Shown here: positions 28,128 to 37,404 of the stretch, in pieces | Layout of the letters: every line of letters begins with the position of its first letter | How positions within the stretch are numbered: the first letter of the stretch is position 1 | Assembly: GCF_016798245.1 (NCBI RefSeq) | Contig: NZ_JAEUZA010000007.1 | Span: 1 to 64,000 of the forward strand | Length of the DNA stretch: 64,000 nt | Direction of reading: 5' to 3' | Source of the DNA: Alkalicoccobacillus gibsonii | GTDB taxonomy: Bacteria > Bacillota > Bacilli > Bacillales > Bacillaceae_D | Notes under the pieces: model-generated | Database searches by the model: none | What the model was told of the DNA's origin: nothing | The model's input: the letters and a program-made list of their open reading frames with translations, nothing else | Translations under genes and position numbers: made by a program

Positions 28128-29822
28128 TTACAGTTTCTCATCCTTCACTTCATTTAACCAGCCTTCAATCTCACCAATGACAGATGAAACGCAGCCATCT
28201 TCAAATGGTGAGCGCAAGCCTGCAACCTTAACCAGTTCAAGAAAGGACAAGCTTCCTCCTTTTTGACATAGGTTTAAATAATCCTGCCATGCCGCTTGTT
28301 GATCATCATTCATTCTTTTCCAGAATTGCAATGCACAAATTTGTGCGAGAGTGTAGTCAATATAATAGAAAGGCACCTGGTAGATATGTGATTGACGTTG
28401 CCAGAATCCACCGGACTCAAGATAAGCATTTCCATCATACTTCCGATGTGGGAGATATCGTTTTTCTAGCTTACTCCAATAGAGTTTGCGCTCCTCTGGT
28501 GTCGCTTCTGGATTCGCATAGACAAAGTGCTGGAACTCATCAACTGCTACTCCATAAGGAATAAACAAAATAGAATCCGCTAAGTGAGCGAACTTATACT
28601 TTTCTGTATCCTCTTTGAAGAAATGCTCCATCCAAGGCCATGCGAAAAATTCCATACTCATTGAATGGATTTCAGCTGCCTCCATTGTTGGGAACGCATA
28701 TTCCGGTACACCTAAGTGGCGGCTTTGATACACTTGAAAGGCATGGCCTGCCTCATGTGTTAATACATCAATGTCACCAGACGTTCCGTTGAAGTTTGAA
28801 AAGATGAACGGGGAGCCGTATTCAGGAAGATATGCACAGTACCCTCCGCTTTCCTTCCCTTTTTTACTTAATAGATCCATTAGATTGTTTTCAATCATAT
28901 ATGTGAAAAATTCGTCCGTTTCCTTTGAAAGCTCTTTGTACATAAGCTTCCCATTCTCAATAATCCAGTCTGCATCGCCCTTTGGTGTTGCATTTCCAGA
29001 CTGATACGTAAAGTTCTCGTCATAGAAATTCAGGGTGTCTACGCCAATTCGACGTTGCTGACGCTCTCTAAGTTTAGTCGCAACAGGAACAATCTCATCT
29101 TGTACCTGTTGTCTAAAGTTTGCTACCATCTCCGCATCATAATCTGTCCGTGTCATCCGGGCATAACCCATTTCTACGAAGTTAGCAAACCCAAGCTTTT
29201 GAGCCATTTTAGTTCGTACGTTAACTAAATCATCATAAATACGATCCAGCTGCTCTTCATTGTCTGCAAGGAATTGAAATTTAGCAGCAGATGCTTTTTT
29301 TCTTACGTCTCGATCCGTTGATTGTTCAAACGGTGTAAGCTGAGCAAGTGTACGTTCTTCACCCTCAAATTCAATTTTTGCCGAAGCAATTAACTGACCA
29401 TATTCGGTTGTTAGCTTATTCTCAAGCTGCAGCTCCGGGATGATGTCTGGGCTGAATGTTTTTAAACTTAGCTCAGCAAGCTTAAATAGCTGACTTCCCC
29501 ATCTTTCCTCTAATTGCACGCGAAATGGCGAGTCTACGATTGCCCGGTAGTAGTCTGTTTTAAATTCCTGCATAACAGGCATCACTTCATCTATGTATTC
29601 CTTTTCTGATTTGTAAAATGCATCCTCAGTATCAATCGAATGACGGATGGAGACCAGGTTCGCCTGAGTTTCAAGCCAGTTTGAATAATCCTGTAGGGAC
29701 TTTAAGGCTTCAATTTGCCCTTCTACTGTATCTGATTCTTTAAAAAGCTGGATGTGCTCAGTAAATATTTGTTCTACTTCTTCTTTTTCTGGACGTTCAT
29801 ATGGGATCTGTTCAAATTTCAT
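28128..29822 (-). CDS. M3-family oligoendopeptidase (PepF-like)
   Basis: A 564-residue zinc metallopeptidase of the thimet/PepF family that cleaves short peptides in the cytoplasm. The zinc site HEAGH is at 356-360 and the third ligand glutamate is in EIHSMS (about 384). The later tyrosine-rich GGFWQRQSHIYQVPFYYIDY region matches substrate-binding residues of the family. There is no signal peptide. It stands alone between the small 55-aa gene and an Lrp-type regulator. Confidence 0.92.
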   Translation of the reverse strand: MKFEQIPYERPEKEEVEQIFTEHIQLFKESDTVEGQIEALKSLQDYSNWLETQANLVSIRHSIDTEDAFYKSEKEYIDEVMPVMQEFKTDYYRAIVDSPFRVQLEERWGSQLFKLAELSLKTFSPDIIPELQLENKLTTEYGQLIASAKIEFEGEERTLAQLTPFEQSTDRDVRKKASAAKFQFLADNEEQLDRIYDDLVNVRTKMAQKLGFANFVEMGYARMTRTDYDAEMVANFRQQVQDEIVPVATKLRERQQRRIGVDTLNFYDENFTYQSGNATPKGDADWIIENGKLMYKELSKETDEFFTYMIENNLMDLLSKKGKESGGYCAYLPEYGSPFIFSNFNGTSGDIDVLTHEAGHAFQVYQSRHLGVPEYAFPTMEAAEIHSMSMEFFAWPWMEHFFKEDTEKYKFAHLADSILFIPYGVAVDEFQHFVYANPEATPEERKLYWSKLEKRYLPHRKYDGNAYLESGGFWQRQSHIYQVPFYYIDYTLAQICALQFWKRMNDDQQAAWQDYLNLCQKGGSLSFLELVKVAGLRSPFEDGCVSSVIGEIEGWLNEVKDEKL

Positions 29823-29868
29823 GGTTAAACACCCTTTCTTTTATTCTTAATCTATTCGCCACGCACAG

Positions 29869-30315
29869 TTACTTCTCCTTTTGCGCAGGAGAGATGATAC
29901 GAAACGGGACTGGAGAATTAAGGACAGTGGACGTGTTGATCGTTCCATAAGGAATGAGCCTGTCTATTAGCATGGTCATTGCTTGCATATCTGCGACAGC
30001 CGCCTTTAAAAAATAACTGACTTCTCCTGTCACCCGGTGACACTCAATAATGGCTTCATCCTTTTGAATCATCGCTTCAAACTCTTGAATGGAAACCTTT
30101 AATCCAGCGACCTGAATGATCAGCATCATTTCTTTACCAATAGCCGGGAGTGAGATTCGTGCCGTATAGGCCTCGATAACCCCTTTTTCCCTCAATCGCG
30201 TTAACCGCTCTGCTGTACTTGGACGACTTAAGGATAGAAGCTTAGATAGTTCACTAACTGTTATCCTTGAATCTTCCTGAATCGCAGCAATAATTTTGCG
30301 ATCTAACTGGTCCAT
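29869..30315 (-). CDS. Lrp/AsnC-family transcriptional regulator
   Basis: A 148-residue feast/famine regulator: N-terminal winged HTH (MDQLDRKIIAAIQEDSRITV, then the recognition helix SRPSTAERLTRLREKGVI) and a C-terminal RAM ligand domain. The start at 30315 has GGAGG seven bases upstream; a longer frame from 30342 lacks support. It is divergent from the YitT-like gene and may control it, as local Lrp regulators often act on a neighbouring transporter. Confidence 0.9.
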   Translation of the reverse strand: MDQLDRKIIAAIQEDSRITVSELSKLLSLSRPSTAERLTRLREKGVIEAYTARISLPAIGKEMMLIIQVAGLKVSIQEFEAMIQKDEAIIECHRVTGEVSYFLKAAVADMQAMTMLIDRLIPYGTINTSTVLNSPVPFRIISPAQKEK

Positions 30316-30476
30316 TCTAGCTCCTCCTTCACTTTTACTCAATTATAAAATAAAAGACTTCATAAAGGCGGTTTTTTGTTAGATATTCCTTCAAAGTATT
30401 ATGCGCACTTTTTGTTTCTTTCGATACGCTAGTAGAAGGAACATTGTCGTGAATATGTATGAAAGGAACGGTGTGT

Positions 30477-31106
30477 ATGAAGCGCTGGTTACTTATTTTT
30501 GTTGGTTGTTTTTTAGCTTCATTAGGAGTGATTGTGCTCACTCATTCAGATCTAGTTACAGGCGGTACTGCAGGACTTTCCTTAAGTATTGCATACCTTA
30601 CAGGCTTACCATTTGCCATTTTATTTTTTCTCATTAACATCCCATTCTATCTTTTTTCAATCAGTCGGATGGGGCTGTCCTTCACAGTCACAACGATTCT
30701 ATCTGTCTCAATCTTAACGCTGATGACAAGCGTGAACACTTTTTTACCTGACTTCTCTATCCCTTATTGGTTTGGGGCATTAGTTGGTGGAGTAGTCATT
30801 GGATTAGGTCTCAGCCTTTTGTTTCGTCACCAGGCCTCGCTTGGAGGTTCTAACATTCTCGCTCTCTTTTTACAGAAACGCTTTGGCTTTGATCCCGGTA
30901 AGACAAACTTTCTCTTTGATTGTGTGGTAGTTGCTTCAAGTTTATATGCGATTGGATGGGTAAAAGGTTTTTTCTCTGTTTTATCTATCGCTGTTACGTC
31001 AAAGGTCATTAGTTATTATAAACAAGGGTATGTGGCTAAGAAATCAGAGCAACCTGTTCAGAGGACGATTGAGCTTTCATCAAAAAAACTGTCAACAGAT
31101 CTCTAG
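30477..31106 (+). CDS. YitT/YczE-type membrane protein
   Basis: A 209-residue protein with five to six transmembrane helices in the first 170 residues and a hydrophilic tail. Glycine-rich stretches VTGGTAGLSLSIAY and GLSLLFRHQASLGGSNILAL are typical of the YitT/DUF161 family, lacking the C-terminal DUF2179 domain. The start at 30477 follows AAAGGA by nine bases; an upstream ATG at 30459 overlaps that site. Transport is suspected for the family, with no known substrate. Confidence 0.78.
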   Translation: MKRWLLIFVGCFLASLGVIVLTHSDLVTGGTAGLSLSIAYLTGLPFAILFFLINIPFYLFSISRMGLSFTVTTILSVSILTLMTSVNTFLPDFSIPYWFGALVGGVVIGLGLSLLFRHQASLGGSNILALFLQKRFGFDPGKTNFLFDCVVVASSLYAIGWVKGFFSVLSIAVTSKVISYYKQGYVAKKSEQPVQRTIELSSKKLSTDL

Positions 31107-31136
31107 TACGAGATCCTGTTGACAGTTTATTTTTCA
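31086..31136. terminator. bidirectional terminator, YitT-like / histidine phosphatase
   Basis: AAACTGTCAACAG pairs with CTGTTGACAGTTT across GATCTC/GAGATC, with flanking A and T tracts. It contains the stop codon of the plus-strand gene and overlaps the end of the minus-strand gene. Confidence 0.9.
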
Positions 31137-31663
31137 AATAAATATAGCTTTCCATTTGACGGAATTTTAAAGTACGGACCTTTATATCCTCGTTTTTTTA
31201 AGTTCTTCCTCATAATGTCCATGACTCCACCATGACTAACAATTAAGCAATCCTTCCCTTCTTTCTCAGCCTGATCAAGGATTTCATCAAGTCGACTGCG
31301 CGTCTCCCATTTACTCTCCGGTTGAGAAGAATGCTTAAACAGCCATGCGAGTCGAATCATAATGAGATGAAGAAATAGAGGTAGGCGAAAGGATGGACGA
31401 AAAGGTGGAACGAGATCGATTTCACGTAGCTTTTCCGTTTCTTTAATCTTCCCCTGATAAATTGTCGCAGCGGTTGTTCTTGCTCGTGGTAGAGTACTAG
31501 AATAACAGCTTTTCCAAGTCACAGATCCTAGATCAACAGGAATCTCCTCTACGTCTGATTCGTCATATTCACTTACCCACTTTGTTAAATCTGCACTCGT
31601 GATCCACAGTTGCTTTGGATACCCTCGAGTTACTTTAAAGTGTCTGACTAACCCTATTTTCAT
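31127..31663 (-). CDS. histidine phosphatase superfamily protein
   Basis: A 178-residue phosphoglycerate-mutase-like phosphatase. The N-terminal LVRHFKV carries the catalytic histidine (the usual RHG is RHF here), SSTLPRARTTA supplies the second arginine, and LIVSHGGVMDIM the second histidine. The substrate is unknown. It follows the NUDIX gene by 24 bp in the same direction, so the two may be co-transcribed. Confidence 0.82.
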   Translation of the reverse strand: MKIGLVRHFKVTRGYPKQLWITSADLTKWVSEYDESDVEEIPVDLGSVTWKSCYSSTLPRARTTAATIYQGKIKETEKLREIDLVPPFRPSFRLPLFLHLIMIRLAWLFKHSSQPESKWETRSRLDEILDQAEKEGKDCLIVSHGGVMDIMRKNLKKRGYKGPYFKIPSNGKLYLFEK

Positions 31664-31687
31664 GAGGAGACCTCACCTCCCATCTAG

Positions 31688-32119
31688 TTATCCCCAGCCA
31701 TCACTGTCATACCACATGGACGATTGGTCTTTGTTTATTGCATGCAGAACATATGGAATTGTATGATCCGGTAAATCGTTGAGTGGAAACCATTCGAGAG
31801 CCGAGCACTTGTCGGGCTCAGCATTAAAAGGTGTTCCAGACCAGTTCTTAATTTCCACAAAGAAGTCGACCCAATTTAATGTTTCAGATAACCGGTGCAG
31901 TACACCGCATACTTTGATATCATCCCGGTTAACCGTCACTCCGATCTCTTCTTTTGCTTCTCGTTGAACCGATGTAAGCATGTCCTCATCCGGATCAATC
32001 TTACCTGCCACAACACTCCAATTCCCGTCTTCAAAGCCTGTGTTCTTTCGTTTGAGTAGTAATATTTGGTCATTTTGATAAAAAAGCAAGTGCACAGACC
32101 CATACAAATGAGGCTTCAT
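31688..32119 (-). CDS. NUDIX hydrolase
   Basis: A 143-residue NUDIX-fold pyrophosphohydrolase with a complete Nudix box beginning GKIDPDEDML and ending REAKEEIGV. Substrates of such small enzymes are nucleoside di- or triphosphates or related compounds; this one cannot be assigned. The start at 32119 (MKPHLYG) has AGAGGG six bases upstream and is preferred over the overlapping ATG at 32125. It is 18 bp past the HAD gene. Confidence 0.88.
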   Translation of the reverse strand: MKPHLYGSVHLLFYQNDQILLLKRKNTGFEDGNWSVVAGKIDPDEDMLTSVQREAKEEIGVTVNRDDIKVCGVLHRLSETLNWVDFFVEIKNWSGTPFNAEPDKCSALEWFPLNDLPDHTIPYVLHAINKDQSSMWYDSDGWG

Positions 32120-32137
32120 TACCATCCCTCTTTCAGA

Positions 32138-32779
32138 TTAAAGCTGATCTACATCAATCTCTTCAATTGCTTGAACAACCGTATCAGTCATTGATAAATC
32201 CTGATCTCCTGCATCAGGTGCAGCATACCCAATACATGTCATTCCGGCGGCTTTAGCAGAACGCGCTCCGTTATGAGAATCCTCCAAAACCACACAATCC
32301 TTTGGATCAACACCAAGAACGGATGCAGTCTCAAGGTAAATATCCGGGGCTGGTTTGCCCTGATCTACTTCCTCTCCACTAATTACGGACGTAAAGTCGT
32401 CTTCGATGTTAAATTTTTGAAGGACCGCCTCAATGTATGCACGCGGAGAAGAGGAAGCAACCGCCATTGGAATGTTGCGCTCTGACAGTTTCTTCATTAA
32501 TTCTGGTATTCCTTTAATCGGTGTAAGATCAGATTCCTTTAAGCGTTTTAGCTTTTCTGTGTGCGCATGATCATGAATATCACGAACTTCACCTGTTAGG
32601 CCGTGCTTTTCCTTCACGCGCTCCCACATGTCGAGACTCACCATACCTGTGTATTCCGCAAGATCTTCTTCTGTAATTGTCGCTCCGTACCGTTTCGCTG
32701 TGGCAATTTCGACCTCGACGTGATGAGGCTCACTATCAATAATGACTCCATCCATATCAAAAATAAATGCCTTCATCAT
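32138..32779 (-). CDS. HAD-superfamily hydrolase, beta-phosphoglucomutase-like
   Basis: A 213-residue HAD-IA phosphatase. Motif I is FIFDMDGVIIDSEP, motif II lies in MAVASSSP, motif III in GKPAPDIYL and motif IV in VLEDSHNGARSAKAAGM. An alpha-helical cap lies between motifs I and II (about 15-85). Its start overlaps the rqcP stop by 4 bp (ATGA), so it is translated together with the ribosome-rescue gene; sugar phosphate is the likely substrate class. Confidence 0.88.
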   Translation of the reverse strand: MMKAFIFDMDGVIIDSEPHHVEVEIATAKRYGATITEEDLAEYTGMVSLDMWERVKEKHGLTGEVRDIHDHAHTEKLKRLKESDLTPIKGIPELMKKLSERNIPMAVASSSPRAYIEAVLQKFNIEDDFTSVISGEEVDQGKPAPDIYLETASVLGVDPKDCVVLEDSHNGARSAKAAGMTCIGYAAPDAGDQDLSMTDTVVQAIEEIDVDQL

Positions 32780-33036
32780 CCGTTCACCGGCTCTTCCTTG
32801 ACGATGGTATACATGTTATCGGCATCGTCCTTGCGACTCGTTTCACGAACCTCGTTAATCTTCACGGTTACAAGCTTTTGACCAAAACGAACAACAAGCT
32901 CGTCCCCGGCTTTTACATCGGAACCAGCCTTTGCTTGATTCCCGTTAATCGAAATTCTCCCTTGGTCGCATACTTCCTTAGCAAGCGTTCTGCGTTTGAT
33001 TAATCTTGATACTTTAAGAAATTTATCTAGTCTCAT
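32776..33036 (-). CDS. rqcP: ribosome quality-control S4-domain protein RqcP (YabO)
   Basis: An 86-residue protein that is essentially one S4 RNA-binding domain (MRLDKFLKVSRLIKRRTLAK ... GRISINGNQAKAGSDVKAGD). In B. subtilis RqcP helps RqcH add alanine tails on stalled 50S subunits. The start at 33036 follows GGGAGA by seven bases; a longer frame from 33090 is not supported. It belongs to the yabM-yabN-yabO unit; the block inserted after it breaks the usual link with yabP. Confidence 0.92.
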   Translation of the reverse strand: MRLDKFLKVSRLIKRRTLAKEVCDQGRISINGNQAKAGSDVKAGDELVVRFGQKLVTVKINEVRETSRKDDADNMYTIVKEEPVNG

Positions 33037-33052
33037 TATTGGTTCTCCCTTT

Positions 33053-34507
33053 TTAATCGTATTTTTTACTTTCCTGCCAAATGGCTTCAAGTTCGTCGAG
33101 ACTAAGCTCGGGCATTTGTTTACCTTGTTCTTTTACCCGTTCTTCAATGTATTCAAAGCGCTTTTTGAACTTCGTATTTGTTTGGGCAATGGCCTGTTCT
33201 GCATCTAGCTTGTAAAAGCGCGCAACATTAGCAATCGTAAAAAGAACGTCTCCAAGCTCTGCTTCCATCTTTTGTTTATCAGCGCCTGCGAGTTCATCCT
33301 TCCATTCCGTTAATTCTTCATCGAGCTTATCCCAAATAGGTTCGACATTACCCCAGTCAAAGCCTACCTTGGCTGCCTTTTTCTGCAGGGCAATCGCCTT
33401 CATCAGTCCAGGCAGTGCAGTGGGAATATCAGTTAACAAGCCCGTCTCGGCGTCACCTTTTTCTGCCTTCTTGATGGCGTCCCAGTTGGTCAGTACGTCC
33501 TCTGCCGTATGAGCTGTACCCTCACCAAAAACATGAGGGTGACGACGAATCATCTTATTCGTTACAGCAGCGACTACATCCTGTATGGAAAACCAGCCTG
33601 CATCCTCTCCAATTTGAGCGTGCAACATTACCTGCAGAAGGACATCACCTAGCTCTTCAACTAAATGTTCATCATCCTGTTGATCAATCGCATCGAGTAC
33701 TTCATAAGCTTCCTCAATCAAATATGGCTTTAAGCTTTCATGCGTTTGCTTTTTATCCCATGGACAGCCGTCTGGTCCACGAAGGGTTGCAATCACCTGT
33801 CTGAGTGTCGCAAATTCCTCTCTTAACAACGACTCATCCCTAACAGGCGGCACATACACAGCAGTCAGGTTATTAAGCGTTGTAACTCGGTCGAGATCGT
33901 GAAGCGGCACACGCAACAAGCTTTCATTCTTAGAGCCCACTGCTGTCGCAACTACCACTTCATATTCATCCGGTAAACGCTCCATCAACGTCAGCTTCAC
34001 ATCTGAAGCAATCATTGCATCATATACCTGCACAATGATCAGATGCTGTGTAAGCTGAAACTCATCCCTTTTAAAATGAGTTCCATCAAGGATTTGACTT
34101 CCTTCAATCGGGTCAATTTTAAGAGCGGTATACATGGAATCAAGGAAGCTTGTCCCTCCAAGAAACTGAAGCTCTACTCCCTCTGTCTCAGCGTGTTTTA
34201 CTAAGAGTTGAATGGTTCGCTCAGCCACAAAAGGATGACCTGGAACTGCATACGTGATGTCTTCTTTCCTGGCTTCTTGTAATAAGGTTTCTGTGATCTC
34301 TTCGTACACAGCTTCGAATTGATCGTGCTTTTCATAGATTTCATCAAAAGATGTCCATGCTACATTCTCTTCGGCAAGTTCAGATAGTACCGGGTGGTCG
34401 TTTGTCCGGACAAACAAGTTACGTGCTACCTTTAGATGTCGATAGAGACCCATTGGCATTTGATCTAAATCACCTGCACCAAGTCCCACAATGTGTATCT
34501 TTGCCAT
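33053..34507 (-). CDS. mazG: fused tetrapyrrole-methylase-like / MazG nucleotide pyrophosphohydrolase (YabN)
   Basis: A 484-residue fusion. Residues 1 to about 215 form a SAM-dependent tetrapyrrole methylase-like domain (VGLGAGDLDQMPMGLYRHL, then the YAVPGHPFVAE loop). The rest holds two MazG segments, the first with CPWDKKQTHESL and the EEAYE ... EELGDVLLQV metal-binding pattern. MazG cleaves NTPs, including damaged ones, to NMP and PPi. The fusion is normal for Bacillus YabN. Confidence 0.93.
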   Translation of the reverse strand: MAKIHIVGLGAGDLDQMPMGLYRHLKVARNLFVRTNDHPVLSELAEENVAWTSFDEIYEKHDQFEAVYEEITETLLQEARKEDITYAVPGHPFVAERTIQLLVKHAETEGVELQFLGGTSFLDSMYTALKIDPIEGSQILDGTHFKRDEFQLTQHLIIVQVYDAMIASDVKLTLMERLPDEYEVVVATAVGSKNESLLRVPLHDLDRVTTLNNLTAVYVPPVRDESLLREEFATLRQVIATLRGPDGCPWDKKQTHESLKPYLIEEAYEVLDAIDQQDDEHLVEELGDVLLQVMLHAQIGEDAGWFSIQDVVAAVTNKMIRRHPHVFGEGTAHTAEDVLTNWDAIKKAEKGDAETGLLTDIPTALPGLMKAIALQKKAAKVGFDWGNVEPIWDKLDEELTEWKDELAGADKQKMEAELGDVLFTIANVARFYKLDAEQAIAQTNTKFKKRFEYIEERVKEQGKQMPELSLDELEAIWQESKKYD

Positions 34508-34515
34508 CTATTCAT

Positions 34516-36117
34516 TCATTCCTTCCTACGTATAAAAAATCCTCTAATTTTCTTTATTTTTGGGATCTGGTCCCACTCTGATGCTGTAAAAACCGGCAAG
34601 ATGAGCATACATACAAGTACAACCAGCCCGCCTATCCCACTCAGCATTAAGGCCAATCCTGCATCATGCATACGACTCTGCCCTATACCTATTTCTGTCC
34701 AACGTGCCATGAATCCATAACAAACGCATGTTACAACTGCGAGTGCGGTGAGAGTGGTTGCTAATGCCATATAAGGAGTGACATGCAAGATCACTTTGCC
34801 CGCTGCACGCTTGATTGCAATCATCCCGAGGCCAGCCATCGTTGTAAAGGCAATGGTTGTAGCAATGGCAGCTCCCGTCGCTCCATATGAGGGAATCAGT
34901 GCAATGTTAGCCAGCGTCTTTAATACAAGCCCTATACCCAAAATGACGACTGGTACTCGAATTCGGCCATGCCCCTGCAGGACGGCCGCTGCGGTTAGAT
35001 AAACGGCGGCCGGAGCAATGGATAAAACCAACAGTCTTAGAAAGCCAGCTCCTTCTATGTCTGTAAAGAGCATATGGTTTAAAGGCTCCATAATAATCAC
35101 CAGACCAATGGTTGCTGCACCGCCAATTAAAAAGGCAAGTCGTAAAGACATGTCCTGATATTGCAAGACAGCCAGTTTCACGCCTCGGGCCCTTGCTTCT
35201 GACATTGCGGGTACAAGAGCTAATGCAAGGGTTGTGGCAAGTATGGTCCCAAGTTGGATGAGTGGTTGTCCTCGGTCATAAATCCCTTTTAATTCATATG
35301 ATTCCCCCTCAGATAATCCAAATGATTGAAGCAAATGAATCATAGAGAACACATCGACAAATTGAAAAAGGATCAGGATGAGCGCATTGATACAAATGAA
35401 CACGCTTTGCCCTAAAAGCAAGCTTACTTGAGATGTCATCTGCTTAAACGAAACGTGCCGTAATTCGTTTATACCTAGTGCGATTCCTCGCTTATGTAAG
35501 AACATGAATAATAAAATGACACCTGTTAAGCTACCAAAAAGAGAGCCATAGATCGCTCCTGTTCCTAATTGGTAGGCATTAGCACTTGCATTCATTAGTA
35601 GATATGTAATAAGTAAGATTGCTGTGACTCTGCCAAGCTGCTCCCCCACATTTGAAATGGCGGTAGGTAACATATCATGTTGCCCTTGAGTTGCACCTCT
35701 TGCTACACTTAGGAACGGGACAAATAGAAAGGAAAGTCCTGTTACCCGTAACACACCTGTTAGTGCAGGATCTCCCATTAAAATGGCTAGCCACGGTGCG
35801 AGAACCAACATTCCAACACACGTCACCAAAGAAAAGAAAAGCAAACCAACAAAATAAAAACCTGTTGTCGCCTGTTGCTTTTTAGGAATTTCGGCAAGCT
35901 GTCTAGAAAGAACAAGCGGAAACCCATATAATGAGATGATGGTCATGAATCCGTAGAATGGATACACCTGCTGGTACACGTAAAACCCTAAATCACCAGC
36001 CATGTTTTGAAAGGGAATCCGATACCCCGCGCTAATGATTTTTGTTATAATCGCAGCGATTGATAGTAATACAGCGCCTCCAAGGAAAGACGTCTTTTGA
36101 TTGCCTTTTCTGTTCAA
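34516..36117 (-). CDS. yabM: MOP-superfamily polysaccharide flippase YabM (SpoVB/MurJ-like)
   Basis: A 533-residue integral membrane protein with about fourteen helices. The N-terminal LSIAAIITKIISAGYRIPFQN matches the SpoVB/MurJ family of lipid-linked sugar flippases except for its last residues, and a short basic tail ends it. It is 8 bp from yabN. The neighbouring MurG paralogue is of interest because both proteins would act on lipid II. Confidence 0.9.
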   Translation of the reverse strand: MNRKGNQKTSFLGGAVLLSIAAIITKIISAGYRIPFQNMAGDLGFYVYQQVYPFYGFMTIISLYGFPLVLSRQLAEIPKKQQATTGFYFVGLLFFSLVTCVGMLVLAPWLAILMGDPALTGVLRVTGLSFLFVPFLSVARGATQGQHDMLPTAISNVGEQLGRVTAILLITYLLMNASANAYQLGTGAIYGSLFGSLTGVILLFMFLHKRGIALGINELRHVSFKQMTSQVSLLLGQSVFICINALILILFQFVDVFSMIHLLQSFGLSEGESYELKGIYDRGQPLIQLGTILATTLALALVPAMSEARARGVKLAVLQYQDMSLRLAFLIGGAATIGLVIIMEPLNHMLFTDIEGAGFLRLLVLSIAPAAVYLTAAAVLQGHGRIRVPVVILGIGLVLKTLANIALIPSYGATGAAIATTIAFTTMAGLGMIAIKRAAGKVILHVTPYMALATTLTALAVVTCVCYGFMARWTEIGIGQSRMHDAGLALMLSGIGGLVVLVCMLILPVFTASEWDQIPKIKKIRGFFIRRKE

Positions 36118-36195
36118 ACGTCTTCCTCCTTACAATTGGTACCTGTCTCTATCATACTCAATTTATCTGAAAATCGCCATTCATGCTTGAAGCGG

Positions 36196-36224
36196 TTGAG
36201 CTAGACACAAAATTCAAGTAAAGT
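36196..36224 (+). promoter_or_regulatory. candidate promoter of the MurG paralogue
   Basis: TTGAGC (36196-36201), 17 bp, TAAAGT (36219-36224), about 60 bp upstream of the ATG. The match to sigma-A is moderate. Confidence 0.4.
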
Positions 36225-36284
36225 GAACGAGTAATCATCTGAAAGTACGCCCCTCTTAAATGTGGCATAAGGAGAAATTTAAAC

Positions 36285-37352
36285 ATGAAAAAAATTGTCT
36301 TTACCGGTGGAGGATCTGCCGGACATGTGACACCAAATATCGCCATTATGGATTCACTTGATCCAAGCGAGTGGGACATTTCCTATATTGGTTCGCATTC
36401 TGGTATTGAAAAAGAACTAATCGCACGTACAAATATTCCATACGATTCGATCTCAAGCGGTAAACTACGTCGTTACATTGATTTAAAAAACGCGACAGAT
36501 GCGTTTCGAGTACTAAAAGGAATACTAGACGCTCGTAAAGTACTAAAGAAACGTAAGCCTGATCTTGTCTTCTCAAAGGGAGGATTCGTTACAGTCCCTG
36601 TTGTGATTGCAGCATCTAGCTTAAAGATTCCTGTTTTTCTTCACGAAAGTGATCTTACACCTGGGCTTGCTAATAAGATCGCTCAACGCTTTACCACACG
36701 AATCTTCACATCATTTGAAGAAGCAGCCGCTCATTTTCCTGCTGATAAAACGACAGCCATCGGCTCACCTATTCGTCGTGAGTTACTTGAAGGTAATCCT
36801 AAGCTCGGCCTCGACTTTCTTGGGTTTCGCCCAGGCAAGCCCGTCTTAACGATCATGGGTGGAAGCTTAGGTGCAAAAGCTGTAAATGAAGCGGTCCGTG
36901 CAGCACTGCCAGAACTCTTAACTGAGTTTCAGATTGTTCATTTATGTGGAAAAGGCCACTTAGATCCTGCGTTAGATGATCAGCCTGGTTATAAGCAATT
37001 TGAATACGTACATGATGAGCTTTCTAATCTTCTTTCAGCAACAAGCTATGTGATTACACGTGGTGGCTCCAATGCGATCTTTGAATTTTTAGCACTAAAG
37101 AAGCCGATGCTAATCATTCCACTCTCACGGTCTCAAAGTCGCGGTGATCAAATTTTAAATGCCAAATCATTTGAGAAAAAAGGGTACAGTCTTACTCTTG
37201 AAGAGGAAAACTTAACAAAAGAATCGTTGCTTGACCACCTGACAAGGTTAAAAGAGAACGAAACAGACTTTATTCAAAAGATGGATGAGTCACATGAAAC
37301 CGATGCGATTCAAACCATCCTATCAGAAATGAATTCATACGCATCCTCTTAA
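36285..37352 (+). CDS. MurG-like undecaprenyl-diphospho-muramoylpentapeptide GlcNAc transferase
   Basis: A 355-residue GT28 glycosyltransferase. The N-terminal glycine loop [13 protein letters not shown] contacts the lipid acceptor. [14 protein letters not shown] and [14 protein letters not shown] are MurG hallmarks, and the C-terminal domain has [12 protein letters not shown] and [17 protein letters not shown] for UDP-GlcNAc. The usual murG lies in the division/cell-wall cluster, so this is probably a second copy (MurG2 type). It reads against its neighbours between spoVT and yabM. Confidence 0.87.
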   Translation: MKKIVFTGGGSAGHVTPNIAIMDSLDPSEWDISYIGSHSGIEKELIARTNIPYDSISSGKLRRYIDLKNATDAFRVLKGILDARKVLKKRKPDLVFSKGGFVTVPVVIAASSLKIPVFLHESDLTPGLANKIAQRFTTRIFTSFEEAAAHFPADKTTAIGSPIRRELLEGNPKLGLDFLGFRPGKPVLTIMGGSLGAKAVNEAVRAALPELLTEFQIVHLCGKGHLDPALDDQPGYKQFEYVHDELSNLLSATSYVITRGGSNAIFEFLALKKPMLIIPLSRSQSRGDQILNAKSFEKKGYSLTLEEENLTKESLLDHLTRLKENETDFIQKMDESHETDAIQTILSEMNSYASS

Positions 37353-37402
37353 CAAAAAGAACCGCTATCTACTATTCGTTATGTAGGTAACGGTTCTTTT
37401 TA
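37352..37402. terminator. bidirectional terminator, MurG paralogue / spoVT
   Basis: AAAAAGAACCG pairs with CGGTTCTTTTT across an inner partial stem, serving the two converging genes. Confidence 0.88.
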
Positions 37403-37404
37403 TT

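Noticed and set aside
20408-32779. Prophage or integrative island
   Set aside because: No integrase, transposase, phage structural gene, direct repeats or tRNA attachment end was found.
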